NCBI GenBank assembly: GCA_022601215.1
Contig: JAHZIZ010000392.1
Location: 1 to 8,955 of the forward strand
Direction: 5' to 3'
DNA length: 8,955 nt
Source: Bacteroidota bacterium
GTDB taxonomy: Bacteria; Bacteroidota; Bacteroidia; Flavobacteriales; Flavobacteriaceae
Position 1 is the stretch's first letter. Every line of letters begins with the position of its first letter. Under the pieces are notes generated by a model that saw only the letters and a list, made by a program, of their open reading frames with translations, was not told where the DNA came from and searched no databases. Below, piece by piece: positions 1 through 6,628 of the stretch. The translations under genes and the position numbers were made by a program.

Positions 1-473
1 ACAGCCATGAAGTTAGATCCTTGACGGTCCATCTTGTTTACAAAACCAATACGTGGCACCTTGTAGTTATCAGCTAATCTCCAGTTAGTCTCAGATTGTG
101 GCTCTACACCATCTACTGCACTAAATAAGAAAACCAATCCGTCCAATACACGAAGTGATCTATTCACCTCCACTGTAAAGTCAACGTGACCAGGAGTATC
201 AATAATATTAAAATGGTATCCCTGCGCTTCTGGCGTAGGCTGACCATTTTCTGTTGGGAAGCTCCAAGTACAAGTAGTTGCAGCAGAAGTAATTGTAATA
301 CCTCTTTCCTGTTCTTGCTCCATCCAGTCCATTGTGGCTGCACCATCGTGAACTTCTCCAATTTTATGGCTTACCCCTGTATAATAAAGGATACGCTCTG
401 TAGTCGTGGTTTTACCGGCATCAATATGCGCAGCAATCCCAATATTTCTAGTAAGTTTTAAATCTCTTGCCAT
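1..473 (-). CDS. fusA: Translation elongation factor G, N-terminal part (cut by window edge)
   Basis: EF-G is the cytoplasmic GTPase that moves tRNAs and mRNA through the ribosome after peptide-bond formation and, with ribosome recycling factor, helps split ribosomes. The reverse strand gives 157 full codons starting [20 protein letters not shown]. Visible GTPase motifs are the P-loop AHIDAGKTT (residues 15-23), the switch I segment ERGITI with its threonine (56-61), DTPGH (92-96) and NKMD (146-149). All key residues are intact, which argues for the canonical factor rather than a degenerate paralogue. The rest of the gene, including domains II-V, lies beyond base 1. The ATG at 471-473 sits five bases after the rpsG stop, so the gene is surely co-transcribed in the str operon. 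No Shine-Dalgarno-like sequence precedes it (the upstream bases are TAACAGAA), as is usual in Bacteroidota. Confidence 0.97.
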   Translation of the reverse strand, partial: MARDLKLTRNIGIAAHIDAGKTTTTERILYYTGVSHKIGEVHDGAATMDWMEQEQERGITITSAATTCTWSFPTENGQPTPEAQGYHFNIIDTPGHVDFTVEVNRSLRVLDGLVFLFSAVDGVEPQSETNWRLADNYKVPRIGFVNKMDRQGSNFMA

Positions 474-478
474 TTCTG

Positions 479-955
479 TTAGAATCTAAAGTGTGAGAAT
501 GCTTTGTTTGCCTCTGCCATCTTGTGAGTATCAGTACGCTTTTTAACAGCCGCACCTTCCTCTTTTGCCGCAGCTAAAATCTCTGATGCCAATTTTTGCG
601 CCATAGATTTTTCATTACGTTTTCTTGCATAAAGAACTAACCACTTCATAGCGGTTGAAATTTTACGATCTGGTCGTATCTGATTTGGGATTTGGAACGT
701 TGCTCCACCCACTCTTCGACTACGTACTTCTACGTGTGGCATTACGTTTGAAAGGGCATCCTTCCACAACTCTAACGCTGTCTTCTCTTCGTCTGTTTTT
801 TTCTCTTCTACAATGTCAATTGCATCGTAAAATACTTTGAAAGCTACCGACTTCTTTCCGTCCCACATCATGTTGTTTACAAAACGAGTCACTAACTGAT
901 CGTTGAAACGTGGATCTGGTAAAAGCGGTCTTTTTTTCGCTGCTCTTTTTCTCAT
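479..955 (-). CDS. rpsG: 30S ribosomal protein S7
   Basis: S7 is a primary 16S rRNA-binding protein that nucleates assembly of the 30S head and lies near the E-site and the mRNA exit. The 158-residue product starts [19 protein letters not shown]. It has the basic N-terminal arm, the signature around [16 protein letters not shown] (about residues 75-90) that forms the beta-hairpin region, and the C-terminal helix ending KAFSHFRF. The length and ending fit Bacteroidota S7. The ATG at 953-955 follows the rpsL stop by 24 bases and is preceded by AAGGA four bases upstream, an unusual Shine-Dalgarno-like match for this phylum. It is the middle gene of rpsL-rpsG-fusA. In Escherichia coli S7 is the translational autorepressor of the str operon; nothing here shows whether that holds in this organism. 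Confidence 0.98.
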   Translation of the reverse strand: MRKRAAKKRPLLPDPRFNDQLVTRFVNNMMWDGKKSVAFKVFYDAIDIVEEKKTDEEKTALELWKDALSNVMPHVEVRSRRVGGATFQIPNQIRPDRKISTAMKWLVLYARKRNEKSMAQKLASEILAAAKEEGAAVKKRTDTHKMAEANKAFSHFRF

Positions 956-959
956 TTCT

Positions 960-964
960 TCCTT
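960..964 (-). promoter_or_regulatory. Shine-Dalgarno-like site before rpsG
   Basis: The minus strand reads AAAAGGAAGAAATG, so AAGGA lies four bases before the rpsG ATG, inside the 24-base rpsL-rpsG gap. The spacing is a little short but workable. It pairs with a similar site before rpsL and is absent before fusA. Confidence 0.35.
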
Positions 965-979
965 TTAAAAATGTTAAAA

Positions 980-1354
980 TTACTTCTTAGGGCGTTTTGC
1001 ACCGTACTTAGATCTACGTTGTGTTCTACCTTCAACACCAGCGGTGTCTAAAGCTCCACGAACGATATGGTATCTAACTCCTGGCAAATCTTTCACCCTT
1101 CCACCTCTAACCAATACTATCGAGTGCTCTTGTAAATTGTGTCCCTCACCTCCGATGTATGCGTTTACCTCTTTACCATTTGTCAATCGAACACGTGCTA
1201 CTTTACGCATAGCTGAGTTCGGTTTTTTAGGCGTCGTGGTATATACACGCGTACACACTCCGCGGCGTTGCGGGCACGAATCTAAAGCAGCCGATTTACT
1301 CTTCTTGGTTATTTTGGCTCTTCCTTTTCGTACTAATTGTGAAATAGTTGGCAT
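980..1354 (-). CDS. rpsL: 30S ribosomal protein S12
   Basis: S12 sits at the decoding centre of the 30S subunit and takes part in tRNA selection and the streptomycin response. The 124-residue product is almost collinear with the E. coli protein: [14 protein letters not shown] at the start, [19 protein letters not shown] in the core, [13 protein letters not shown], then [20 protein letters not shown], with the basic tail KYGAKRPKK. Lys43 and Lys88, the classic sites of streptomycin-resistance mutations, are both wild type, and Asp89, the residue methylthiolated by RimO in E. coli, is present. It is the first gene of the str operon. The ATG (1352-1354) has AAGGA six bases upstream and follows a leader of about 50 bases from the strong promoter at 1411-1441. 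Confidence 0.98.
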   Translation of the reverse strand: MPTISQLVRKGRAKITKKSKSAALDSCPQRRGVCTRVYTTTPKKPNSAMRKVARVRLTNGKEVNAYIGGEGHNLQEHSIVLVRGGRVKDLPGVRYHIVRGALDTAGVEGRTQRRSKYGAKRPKK

Positions 1355-1359
1355 ATAAA

Positions 1360-1365
1360 ATCCTT
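1360..1365 (-). promoter_or_regulatory. Shine-Dalgarno-like site before rpsL
   Basis: The minus strand reads CAAGGATTTTATATG, placing AAGGA (plus 1361-1365) six bases before the rpsL ATG, a good anti-Shine-Dalgarno spacing. Most Bacteroidota genes lack such sites, and the three susC-operon genes in this window have none. It may be functional or a chance A-rich match. Confidence 0.4.
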
Positions 1366-1410
1366 GTTAAACTTTATTAATTGATATAATTTCCCCTATA
1401 AAAGGGCGTG

Positions 1411-1441
1411 CAAAGGTAGAAATAAAAATGTAATTTTCAAA
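1411..1441 (-). promoter_or_regulatory. Bacteroidota-type promoter of the str operon
   Basis: On the minus strand the sequence reads TTTG (plus 1438-1441), a 19-base spacer, then TACCTTTG (plus 1411-1418). This matches the known Bacteroidota consensus of a TTTG/TTG element about 19 bases before TAnnTTTG, with all defined -7 positions correct. Transcription would start near 1406-1409, giving a leader of roughly 52-55 bases before rpsL. The position and perfect match make it the likely main promoter for rpsL-rpsG-fusA. The start site is inferred from spacing, not seen. Confidence 0.75.
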
Positions 1442-1463
1442 CACTTGAAAATTTATTTTTCAA
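1434..1463. repeat. Three-arm inverted repeat TTTTCAA / TTGAAAA / TTTTCAA
   Basis: TTTTCAA (1434-1440), ACAC, TTGAAAA (1445-1451), TTTAT, TTTTCAA (1457-1463) form two overlapping perfect 7-base dyads that share the central arm. The left dyad covers the TTTG element of the str promoter. The right arm ends on the first base of the ATG of the divergent Omp85 gene. It could be an operator or alternative RNA hairpins. The arms are AT-rich, so chance is possible. Confidence 0.45.
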
Positions 1464-3238
1464 TGAGTTACATTTATTTACCATTCAAATATGAAAACAC
1501 CATCAAGAACGTTAGCTTTACAACCATTAAAAGCGGCCTTTTGAAGTATTTTTTTCATTTCATCTTATACCTTAATATATATACTATCTCCAGCATCACA
1601 CTTGTTGCACAAGAGCTACAATTAGAAGTTACCGCCGAAAGCCCAGAGATAAGCCACCTAATAGACTCATTACAAATCACTACTACTCACCCTAACTTTG
1701 CAAGCTTAAAAACGGAAGTAGACTCGCTCCTCCCCACTTTTCAAAAACTCGGTTACCTAGAATCCAGACTAGACGATCTTATCAAAAAAAATGATTCGAC
1801 ATACACAAGTCACTTTGTCCTTGGCAATCAATGGAAATACATCATAGTCTCATACAGCAAAAATGATTTCAGCAAAGAAGAAATTCGTTTCATTTCCGAA
1901 ACAGCAACGGACAGCACCTTTCTTCTCCGAATAATAGATACTGAGAAAGCACTTCGACATCTCAATGAACTCACAATCGAAAAAGGCAATCCATTTGCAA
2001 AACTTCATCTCATTGACCTGCAACAAAAAAACAACATCCTCATCTCTGGTCGACTTGAGCAAAACAATGGCTCAACCAGAACTATTGACAACATCATAAT
2101 TAAAGGCTACGAAAAATTTCCCATTTCATTCCTCAAACATTACGCAGGCATTAAACCCTACACGTCCTTTAACCGTAACGATATTATCAACAAAAACACA
2201 CTACTCAACAATTTAGGTTTTGCTAGCAGCATCAAAACACCAGAAGTTCTTTTTAAAAAGGACAGCACCACCTTGTACCTCTACTTAGAGAAAAGCAACA
2301 ACAACCTGTTTGACGGTATCATTGGGTTTGCTACTAATGAAGAAACACAAAAATTAGAATTTAACGGATATCTCAACCTTGAATTAAACAATAATCTAAA
2401 TTTTGGAGAACAACTCCGCATCAATTACAAGGCTGACGGGAGAGAACAGCTCAATTTTAGCGCAAACGTAAAACTCCCTTACCTATTTAAATCTCCATTT
2501 GGACTCAGCGCAGCGCTTAAAATATTTAAAAGAGATAGCACCTTCACAACAACAGACCAACAAATCGCAACTACCTATCAACCTTCTCCAAAAATAGAAA
2601 CACAACTAGGGTACAAGACATATGAATCAAGCAATCTACTAGAAGAAGCTGTAGCCGGAATTGCAGTTGAAGATTACAACTCCAACTATTTTTTACTCGG
2701 CGCAACATACACCCAACAACAAAACAACCCATTGTTTCCCGTAAAAACCTTGATTTCGGTAAATTCTGAAATAGGAACCCGAAATATGGATCAAAATAAA
2801 GACGATCAATTCAGAATAAAAACACACTTACACCACACCATTAATCTTAACCATAGAAATTCAATTTTCATTCAAAACCAAAGCGGTCTACTCTCAAGCG
2901 ATACCTACCTCACAAATGAACTGTATCGCTTTGGAGGAATAAACAGCATACGTGGGTTTAGCGAAAACAGCATCGATGCCTCAACATTTACCGTCTTAAA
3001 CACTGAGTATCGCTACATCTTCAACAACGACACCTACCTTCACAGCATTATCGACCTTGCCTATTTTGAAAATAATGTGCTTTCTCTTAAGGAAGAACTT
3101 TTTTCTTTTGGGCTTGGTCTTGGACTGCAAACGGAAGCGGGAATTTTTAAATTCAATATCGCTAATGGAATTTCACAAGAGCAAAACTTCAAATTTTCCA
3201 ACACAAAAATACACCTGAGCCTTTCTTCTCGGTTTTAG
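1463..3238 (+). CDS. Omp85-superfamily outer-membrane protein (POTRA plus surface-antigen barrel; TamA/BamA-like)
   Basis: The 591-residue product looks like an outer-membrane beta-barrel of the bacterial surface antigen (Omp85) superfamily, whose members insert or translocate proteins across the outer membrane. Residues about 27-49 form a hydrophobic export segment ending SSITLVAQ. Residues about 50-280 hold POTRA-like modules, clearest at 204-280 (TIDNIIIKGYEKFP, then NNLGFASSIKTPEVLF and LYLYLEKS). From about 282 to the end, alternating amphipathic strands form a barrel of about 310 residues. It contains FGGINSIRGFSE (about 490-501), the conserved loop-6 RGF motif, and ends LSLSSRF with the usual C-terminal aromatic residue. 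It is shorter than BamA and closer in size to TamA. The ATG at 1463 is the only good in-frame ATG; TTG at 1445 or 1541 are alternatives, and the latter would give a more standard signal peptide. It lies divergent from the str operon. The exact role is unknown. Confidence 0.82.
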   Translation: MSYIYLPFKYENTIKNVSFTTIKSGLLKYFFHFILYLNIYTISSITLVAQELQLEVTAESPEISHLIDSLQITTTHPNFASLKTEVDSLLPTFQKLGYLESRLDDLIKKNDSTYTSHFVLGNQWKYIIVSYSKNDFSKEEIRFISETATDSTFLLRIIDTEKALRHLNELTIEKGNPFAKLHLIDLQQKNNILISGRLEQNNGSTRTIDNIIIKGYEKFPISFLKHYAGIKPYTSFNRNDIINKNTLLNNLGFASSIKTPEVLFKKDSTTLYLYLEKSNNNLFDGIIGFATNEETQKLEFNGYLNLELNNNLNFGEQLRINYKADGREQLNFSANVKLPYLFKSPFGLSAALKIFKRDSTFTTTDQQIATTYQPSPKIETQLGYKTYESSNLLEEAVAGIAVEDYNSNYFLLGATYTQQQNNPLFPVKTLISVNSEIGTRNMDQNKDDQFRIKTHLHHTINLNHRNSIFIQNQSGLLSSDTYLTNELYRFGGINSIRGFSENSIDASTFTVLNTEYRYIFNNDTYLHSIIDLAYFENNVLSLKEELFSFGLGLGLQTEAGIFKFNIANGISQEQNFKFSNTKIHLSLSSRF

Positions 3239-3294
3239 CTAATCCTAACAATAGCTTAACAATTACTTTAAAAAAAAACCAAAATTTAAGGATG

Positions 3295-3316
3295 AAAAGT
3301 TGTGTAATTAACTTTT
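3295..3316. repeat. Inverted repeat before the susC-type gene (operator or weak terminator)
   Basis: AAAAGTT (3295-3301) and AACTTTT (3310-3316) are perfect 7-base complementary arms around an 8-base loop, followed by more T. It lies 57 bases after the Omp85 stop and overlaps the upstream element of the candidate susC promoter. It could be a weak terminator for the Omp85 gene or a binding site, but its stem is AT-rich with one G-C pair per arm. Confidence 0.3.
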
Positions 3317-3330
3317 TATTGTGATTTTTG
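3300..3330 (+). promoter_or_regulatory. Candidate promoter of the susC-susD-lipoprotein operon
   Basis: TTG (3300-3302), a 20-base spacer, and GATTTTTG (3323-3330) match the Bacteroidota TTG / TAnnTTTG pattern with one mismatch, G for the first T of the -7 element. Transcription would start near 3335, giving a short leader of about 24 bases. It is the best match in the 120-base gap. Confidence 0.45.
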
Positions 3331-3358
3331 GCGTTGGCTAATTCAAATAAATTATAAA

Positions 3359-6300
3359 ATGAGAACAAAGTTTAGTGGAATTTTAACGCTATTACTGGCG
3401 TTAGTAGTGCAACTCACGTTCGCACAAGAAAAAACAATCTCAGGTACGATTACAGATGAAAGCAATCTGCCGTTACCAGGGGTTAATGTTATTGTACAAG
3501 GCACATCTAATGGTACCCAAACAGATTTTGATGGAAATTACTCTATCAACGTTGGTGTTGGACAAGTACTAGAGTTTAGCTACCTAAGTTACAAGACAGA
3601 ATTGAAAACTGTGGGAGCTTCTGCTTCCAGTATTTCTTTCGGAATGGAACCAGATGCATCTGTCCTTAATGAGGTGGTGGTAACTGGATTTGCTGTAAAG
3701 AAGGAGAAAAAAGCCTTAGGGTATTCAGTTTCTTCTATCCAACAAGAAGCCATTAAGGAAAGTCCTCAGACTGACCTTACTCGTGTTCTTACTGGTAAAG
3801 CTGCAGGTATCAACATTACCACTCAGAATGGTTTATCTGGATCTGCAAACAAAGTAATTATCCGTGGTACAAACTCCTTCTCTGGAGACAACAACGCATT
3901 ATATGTGATTGACGGTGTACCAATTAGTAATGATACAAACGAAGCTGGTGACTTCGTGGACGGTAACATGGGATCGAGTAGATCTTTTGATATTGACCCG
4001 AACAACATTGAGCGTGTGGATATCTTAAAAGGTTTAGCAGCAACAACACTATATGGTACAGAAGGTAGAAACGGGGTGATTCTTATCACAACTAAAACTG
4101 GAAGTACACGTGCACAGAATGCTAAACAAGAAGTTGAGATTTCATCTTCTGTATTTGTGAATCAAGTGTCTACATTACCAGACTACCAAAATCAATTTGG
4201 TGGAGGATTTGACCAAGCGTTTGGTTGGTTCTACTCTAACTGGGGACCAGGATTCTACAGAGATGGTTTAGGTGGATGGAGCAATGATCCTGCTTTCGAT
4301 GAAAACGGAACATTAGACCACCCTTATGCTACTTCAGCTTTCTTAGCAACTAACTACCCAGATTTCCAAGAACTATATCGTGATGAGGATGGTAATCCTT
4401 TACGTTATGATTGGAAACCTAGAAACAGTGTTGAAGAATTTTTCCGCAAAGGTCTTGCTAGAAACTTATCTGTAAGTGCTAGAGGAAGAAGTGAAGATGG
4501 AAAATATGGTTATGGAGTTGTATTCTCTCACTTAGATGAAGATGGGTTTACACCTGGAAACAACGTTAAACGTAATAACTTAACTATTTCTGGTGATGCC
4601 GAATTAACGAACAAAATTAAGTTAAGAGGTTCGATGACCTACACGAAGACAGATTTAAAAACCCCTCCAGTTTCTGCCAGTTTTGGTAGTAGTAACTTTG
4701 GAGCTGGTTCTTCAATCTTTGGTGACCTTTTCTATACTCCAAGAAGTATTGATTTCCAAGAGTTACCATTTGAGCTTCCTGATGGAGCTAGTGTTTACTA
4801 TCGTGATGATAACGCGATTCAACACCCATTATGGACTATCAAGAATGCTAAGTTTAAGCAGTTGGTTAACCGTGTGAATGGTTATGCAGCTATTGACTAT
4901 AACATTACAGATAACTTTAATGTATTCTATCAAGCGAGTATTGACTCTTACTCTGAGAACAATGTTAACAGACAAAACAGAGGTGGAGTTGGTGACATTG
5001 TAACAAATACAGGTTTCTACGAAACAAGAAACAACACGAACACTATTTACGATCACAGAATTGTATTATCAGGAAACAACTTTTCTTTCTTAGATGATAA
5101 AATGAACTTGAACGTATCTGTTGGAGCAACATCTAAAAGCACTGATTTCGTAAGAACAGGTCTTAGAAGTACAGATCAGCAGGTATTTGGATTCTTTGAT
5201 CATTCAGGATTTACAAGTCAATCTCAGATTGAATTTAAGCAAAGAAGAAATATTATTGGTGTGTTTGGTCAAGCGTTACTTGATTTTGACAACTACTTCT
5301 TCTTAAACTTATCTGGACGTAATGACTGGGTTTCTAACTCTGTTAACAACTCATTATTCTACCCATCAGTAAGTGCCTCTTTTGTTCCTACTACAGCGTT
5401 CAAAGGGCTTCAATCTGATAATGGAATCAACTACTTAAAATTAAGAGCTGGTTACGGTACTTCAGCAAACTTCGCAACAGGTTACCCAACAGTAACTGTA
5501 GTGGATTTAGACCCAACTGGATGGCAAAACGATGATGGACCAATTACATCTAATACTGCATCTAATACAATTGGTAACAGAAATATCAGACCTGAATTAT
5601 TTGAAGAAATTGAATTTGGTGCGGAAGGTAAATTATTTAACCGTTTATCTTTTGATGTATCTTACTTTACAAGAACCACTACTGACCTTATTGTAGAAGA
5701 TCAGCCAATTCCTGCTTCAACTGGAGCACTTCGTACAGATAGTAACATTGGACAGATTGACTCTAACGGTATTGAGGCTGATTTAGGTCTTAACATCTTT
5801 AAGAGTAATACAGGAGGTTTCGACTGGAAGCTTAATGTAAACTTCACAACGTTCGAAAGTGAAGTTATCGATCTTGGACAAGATACAGATCTTATTATCT
5901 ACGCTGGATTTACAAACTTAGGTAACGGTGCCAAAGTAGGTGCACCTCTAGGAGCATTATTTGGATCTGCTGTAGCAAGAGATGATCAAGGAAACCTTCT
6001 TGTTGACAATGCAGGTAACTATGTTGCTGCGAATGTTGACGAAAATGACCTTCTTCCACAAATTGGAGATTCTAATCCAGATTTCATCATGAACTATATT
6101 AGTACGATGTCTTGGAAAGGTCTTTCTTTCAATGTTGCCTTCAACCATATTTCTGGTGGAGATATCTACTCTACATACGTAGCTACTCTATTAGGACGTG
6201 GTTTAACAACTGATACAGAAAATCGTTTAGGAACATACATCTTAGATGGTGTGAACCAAGATACTGGATTACCAAACAACATTCAGATCAACAACTCTGA

Positions 6301-6610
6301 TTTCTACTTTACAAATGGATTTGCAAGTCAGGCCGATGAATTATCTGTATATGATGCTTCAGTACTACGTCTACAAGAAGTATCATTAGGATACTCTCTA
6401 CCTAGCAAATTCTTAGACAAGACTCCTTTTGGAAGTTTACGTTTAAAAGTAAGTGGATTCAACTTATGGTATGACGCCTACAACACTCCTGAAGGGATCA
6501 ACTTTGACCCTAACACGACAGGTTTAGGTGCTGGTAATGGTGCTGGTTTTGAATTCTTAACTGGACCAAGTAGTAAGAGATATGGATTTAGCATTAACGC
6601 TACTTTCTAA
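3359..6610 (+). CDS. SusC/RagA-family TonB-dependent outer-membrane transporter
   Basis: This is the barrel half of a SusCD importer, which takes up oligomeric nutrients (glycans or peptides) across the outer membrane using TonB-ExbBD energy. The 1083-residue product is a normal length for the family. A signal peptide (1-22, cleavage after TFA) is followed by a carboxypeptidase-regulatory-like domain (about 26-100: ISGTITDESNLPLPGVNV, then DFDGNYSI). Next come the TonB-box-like LNEVVVTGF (103-111), a plug domain with IIRGTNS, ALYVIDGVPIS and LYGTEGRNGVILITTKTG (up to about 247), and a long beta-barrel ending YGFSINATF with a C-terminal Phe. No extra N-terminal STN domain precedes the regulatory-like domain, so FecI/FecR-type sigma signalling is not expected. 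The ATG is preceded by A/T-rich sequence with no Shine-Dalgarno site. The SusD gene follows 18 bases downstream. The substrate cannot be read from the sequence. Confidence 0.96.
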   Translation: MRTKFSGILTLLLALVVQLTFAQEKTISGTITDESNLPLPGVNVIVQGTSNGTQTDFDGNYSINVGVGQVLEFSYLSYKTELKTVGASASSISFGMEPDASVLNEVVVTGFAVKKEKKALGYSVSSIQQEAIKESPQTDLTRVLTGKAAGINITTQNGLSGSANKVIIRGTNSFSGDNNALYVIDGVPISNDTNEAGDFVDGNMGSSRSFDIDPNNIERVDILKGLAATTLYGTEGRNGVILITTKTGSTRAQNAKQEVEISSSVFVNQVSTLPDYQNQFGGGFDQAFGWFYSNWGPGFYRDGLGGWSNDPAFDENGTLDHPYATSAFLATNYPDFQELYRDEDGNPLRYDWKPRNSVEEFFRKGLARNLSVSARGRSEDGKYGYGVVFSHLDEDGFTPGNNVKRNNLTISGDAELTNKIKLRGSMTYTKTDLKTPPVSASFGSSNFGAGSSIFGDLFYTPRSIDFQELPFELPDGASVYYRDDNAIQHPLWTIKNAKFKQLVNRVNGYAAIDYNITDNFNVFYQASIDSYSENNVNRQNRGGVGDIVTNTGFYETRNNTNTIYDHRIVLSGNNFSFLDDKMNLNVSVGATSKSTDFVRTGLRSTDQQVFGFFDHSGFTSQSQIEFKQRRNIIGVFGQALLDFDNYFFLNLSGRNDWVSNSVNNSLFYPSVSASFVPTTAFKGLQSDNGINYLKLRAGYGTSANFATGYPTVTVVDLDPTGWQNDDGPITSNTASNTIGNRNIRPELFEEIEFGAEGKLFNRLSFDVSYFTRTTTDLIVEDQPIPASTGALRTDSNIGQIDSNGIEADLGLNIFKSNTGGFDWKLNVNFTTFESEVIDLGQDTDLIIYAGFTNLGNGAKVGAPLGALFGSAVARDDQGNLLVDNAGNYVAANVDENDLLPQIGDSNPDFIMNYISTMSWKGLSFNVAFNHISGGDIYSTYVATLLGRGLTTDTENRLGTYILDGVNQDTGLPNNIQINNSDFYFTNGFASQADELSVYDASVLRLQEVSLGYSLPSKFLDKTPFGSLRLKVSGFNLWYDAYNTPEGINFDPNTTGLGAGNGAGFEFLTGPSSKRYGFSINATF

Positions 6611-6628
6611 ACTAAAAAAAAATAAGAC

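Noticed and set aside
186..461. Plus-strand open frame of 91 codons opposite fusA
   Set aside because: It lies wholly antisense to the conserved GTPase domain of EF-G and has no recognisable domain.
1044..1358. Plus-strand open frame of 104 codons opposite rpsL
   Set aside because: It is a shadow of the highly conserved S12 gene on the other strand; its composition reflects S12 codons read in reverse.
1364..1390. TTG-18 bases-TATAAT on the plus strand as a promoter for the Omp85 gene
   Set aside because: It fits an E. coli-style -10 rather than the Bacteroidota TAnnTTTG, and such strings are common in AT-rich DNA. A second weak match, TAATTTTC at 1431-1438, has no good upstream element, so I left this promoter unassigned.
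1491..1553. ATG reading MKTPSRTLALQPLKAAF as a possible alternative start or frameshifted signal for the Omp85 gene
   Set aside because: It is in a different frame and hits a stop after 17 residues, and the in-frame hydrophobic segment already supplies an export signal.
3823..4089. Minus-strand open frame of 88 codons inside the susC-type gene
   Set aside because: It is antisense to the conserved plug domain, with no start context or protein features of its own.
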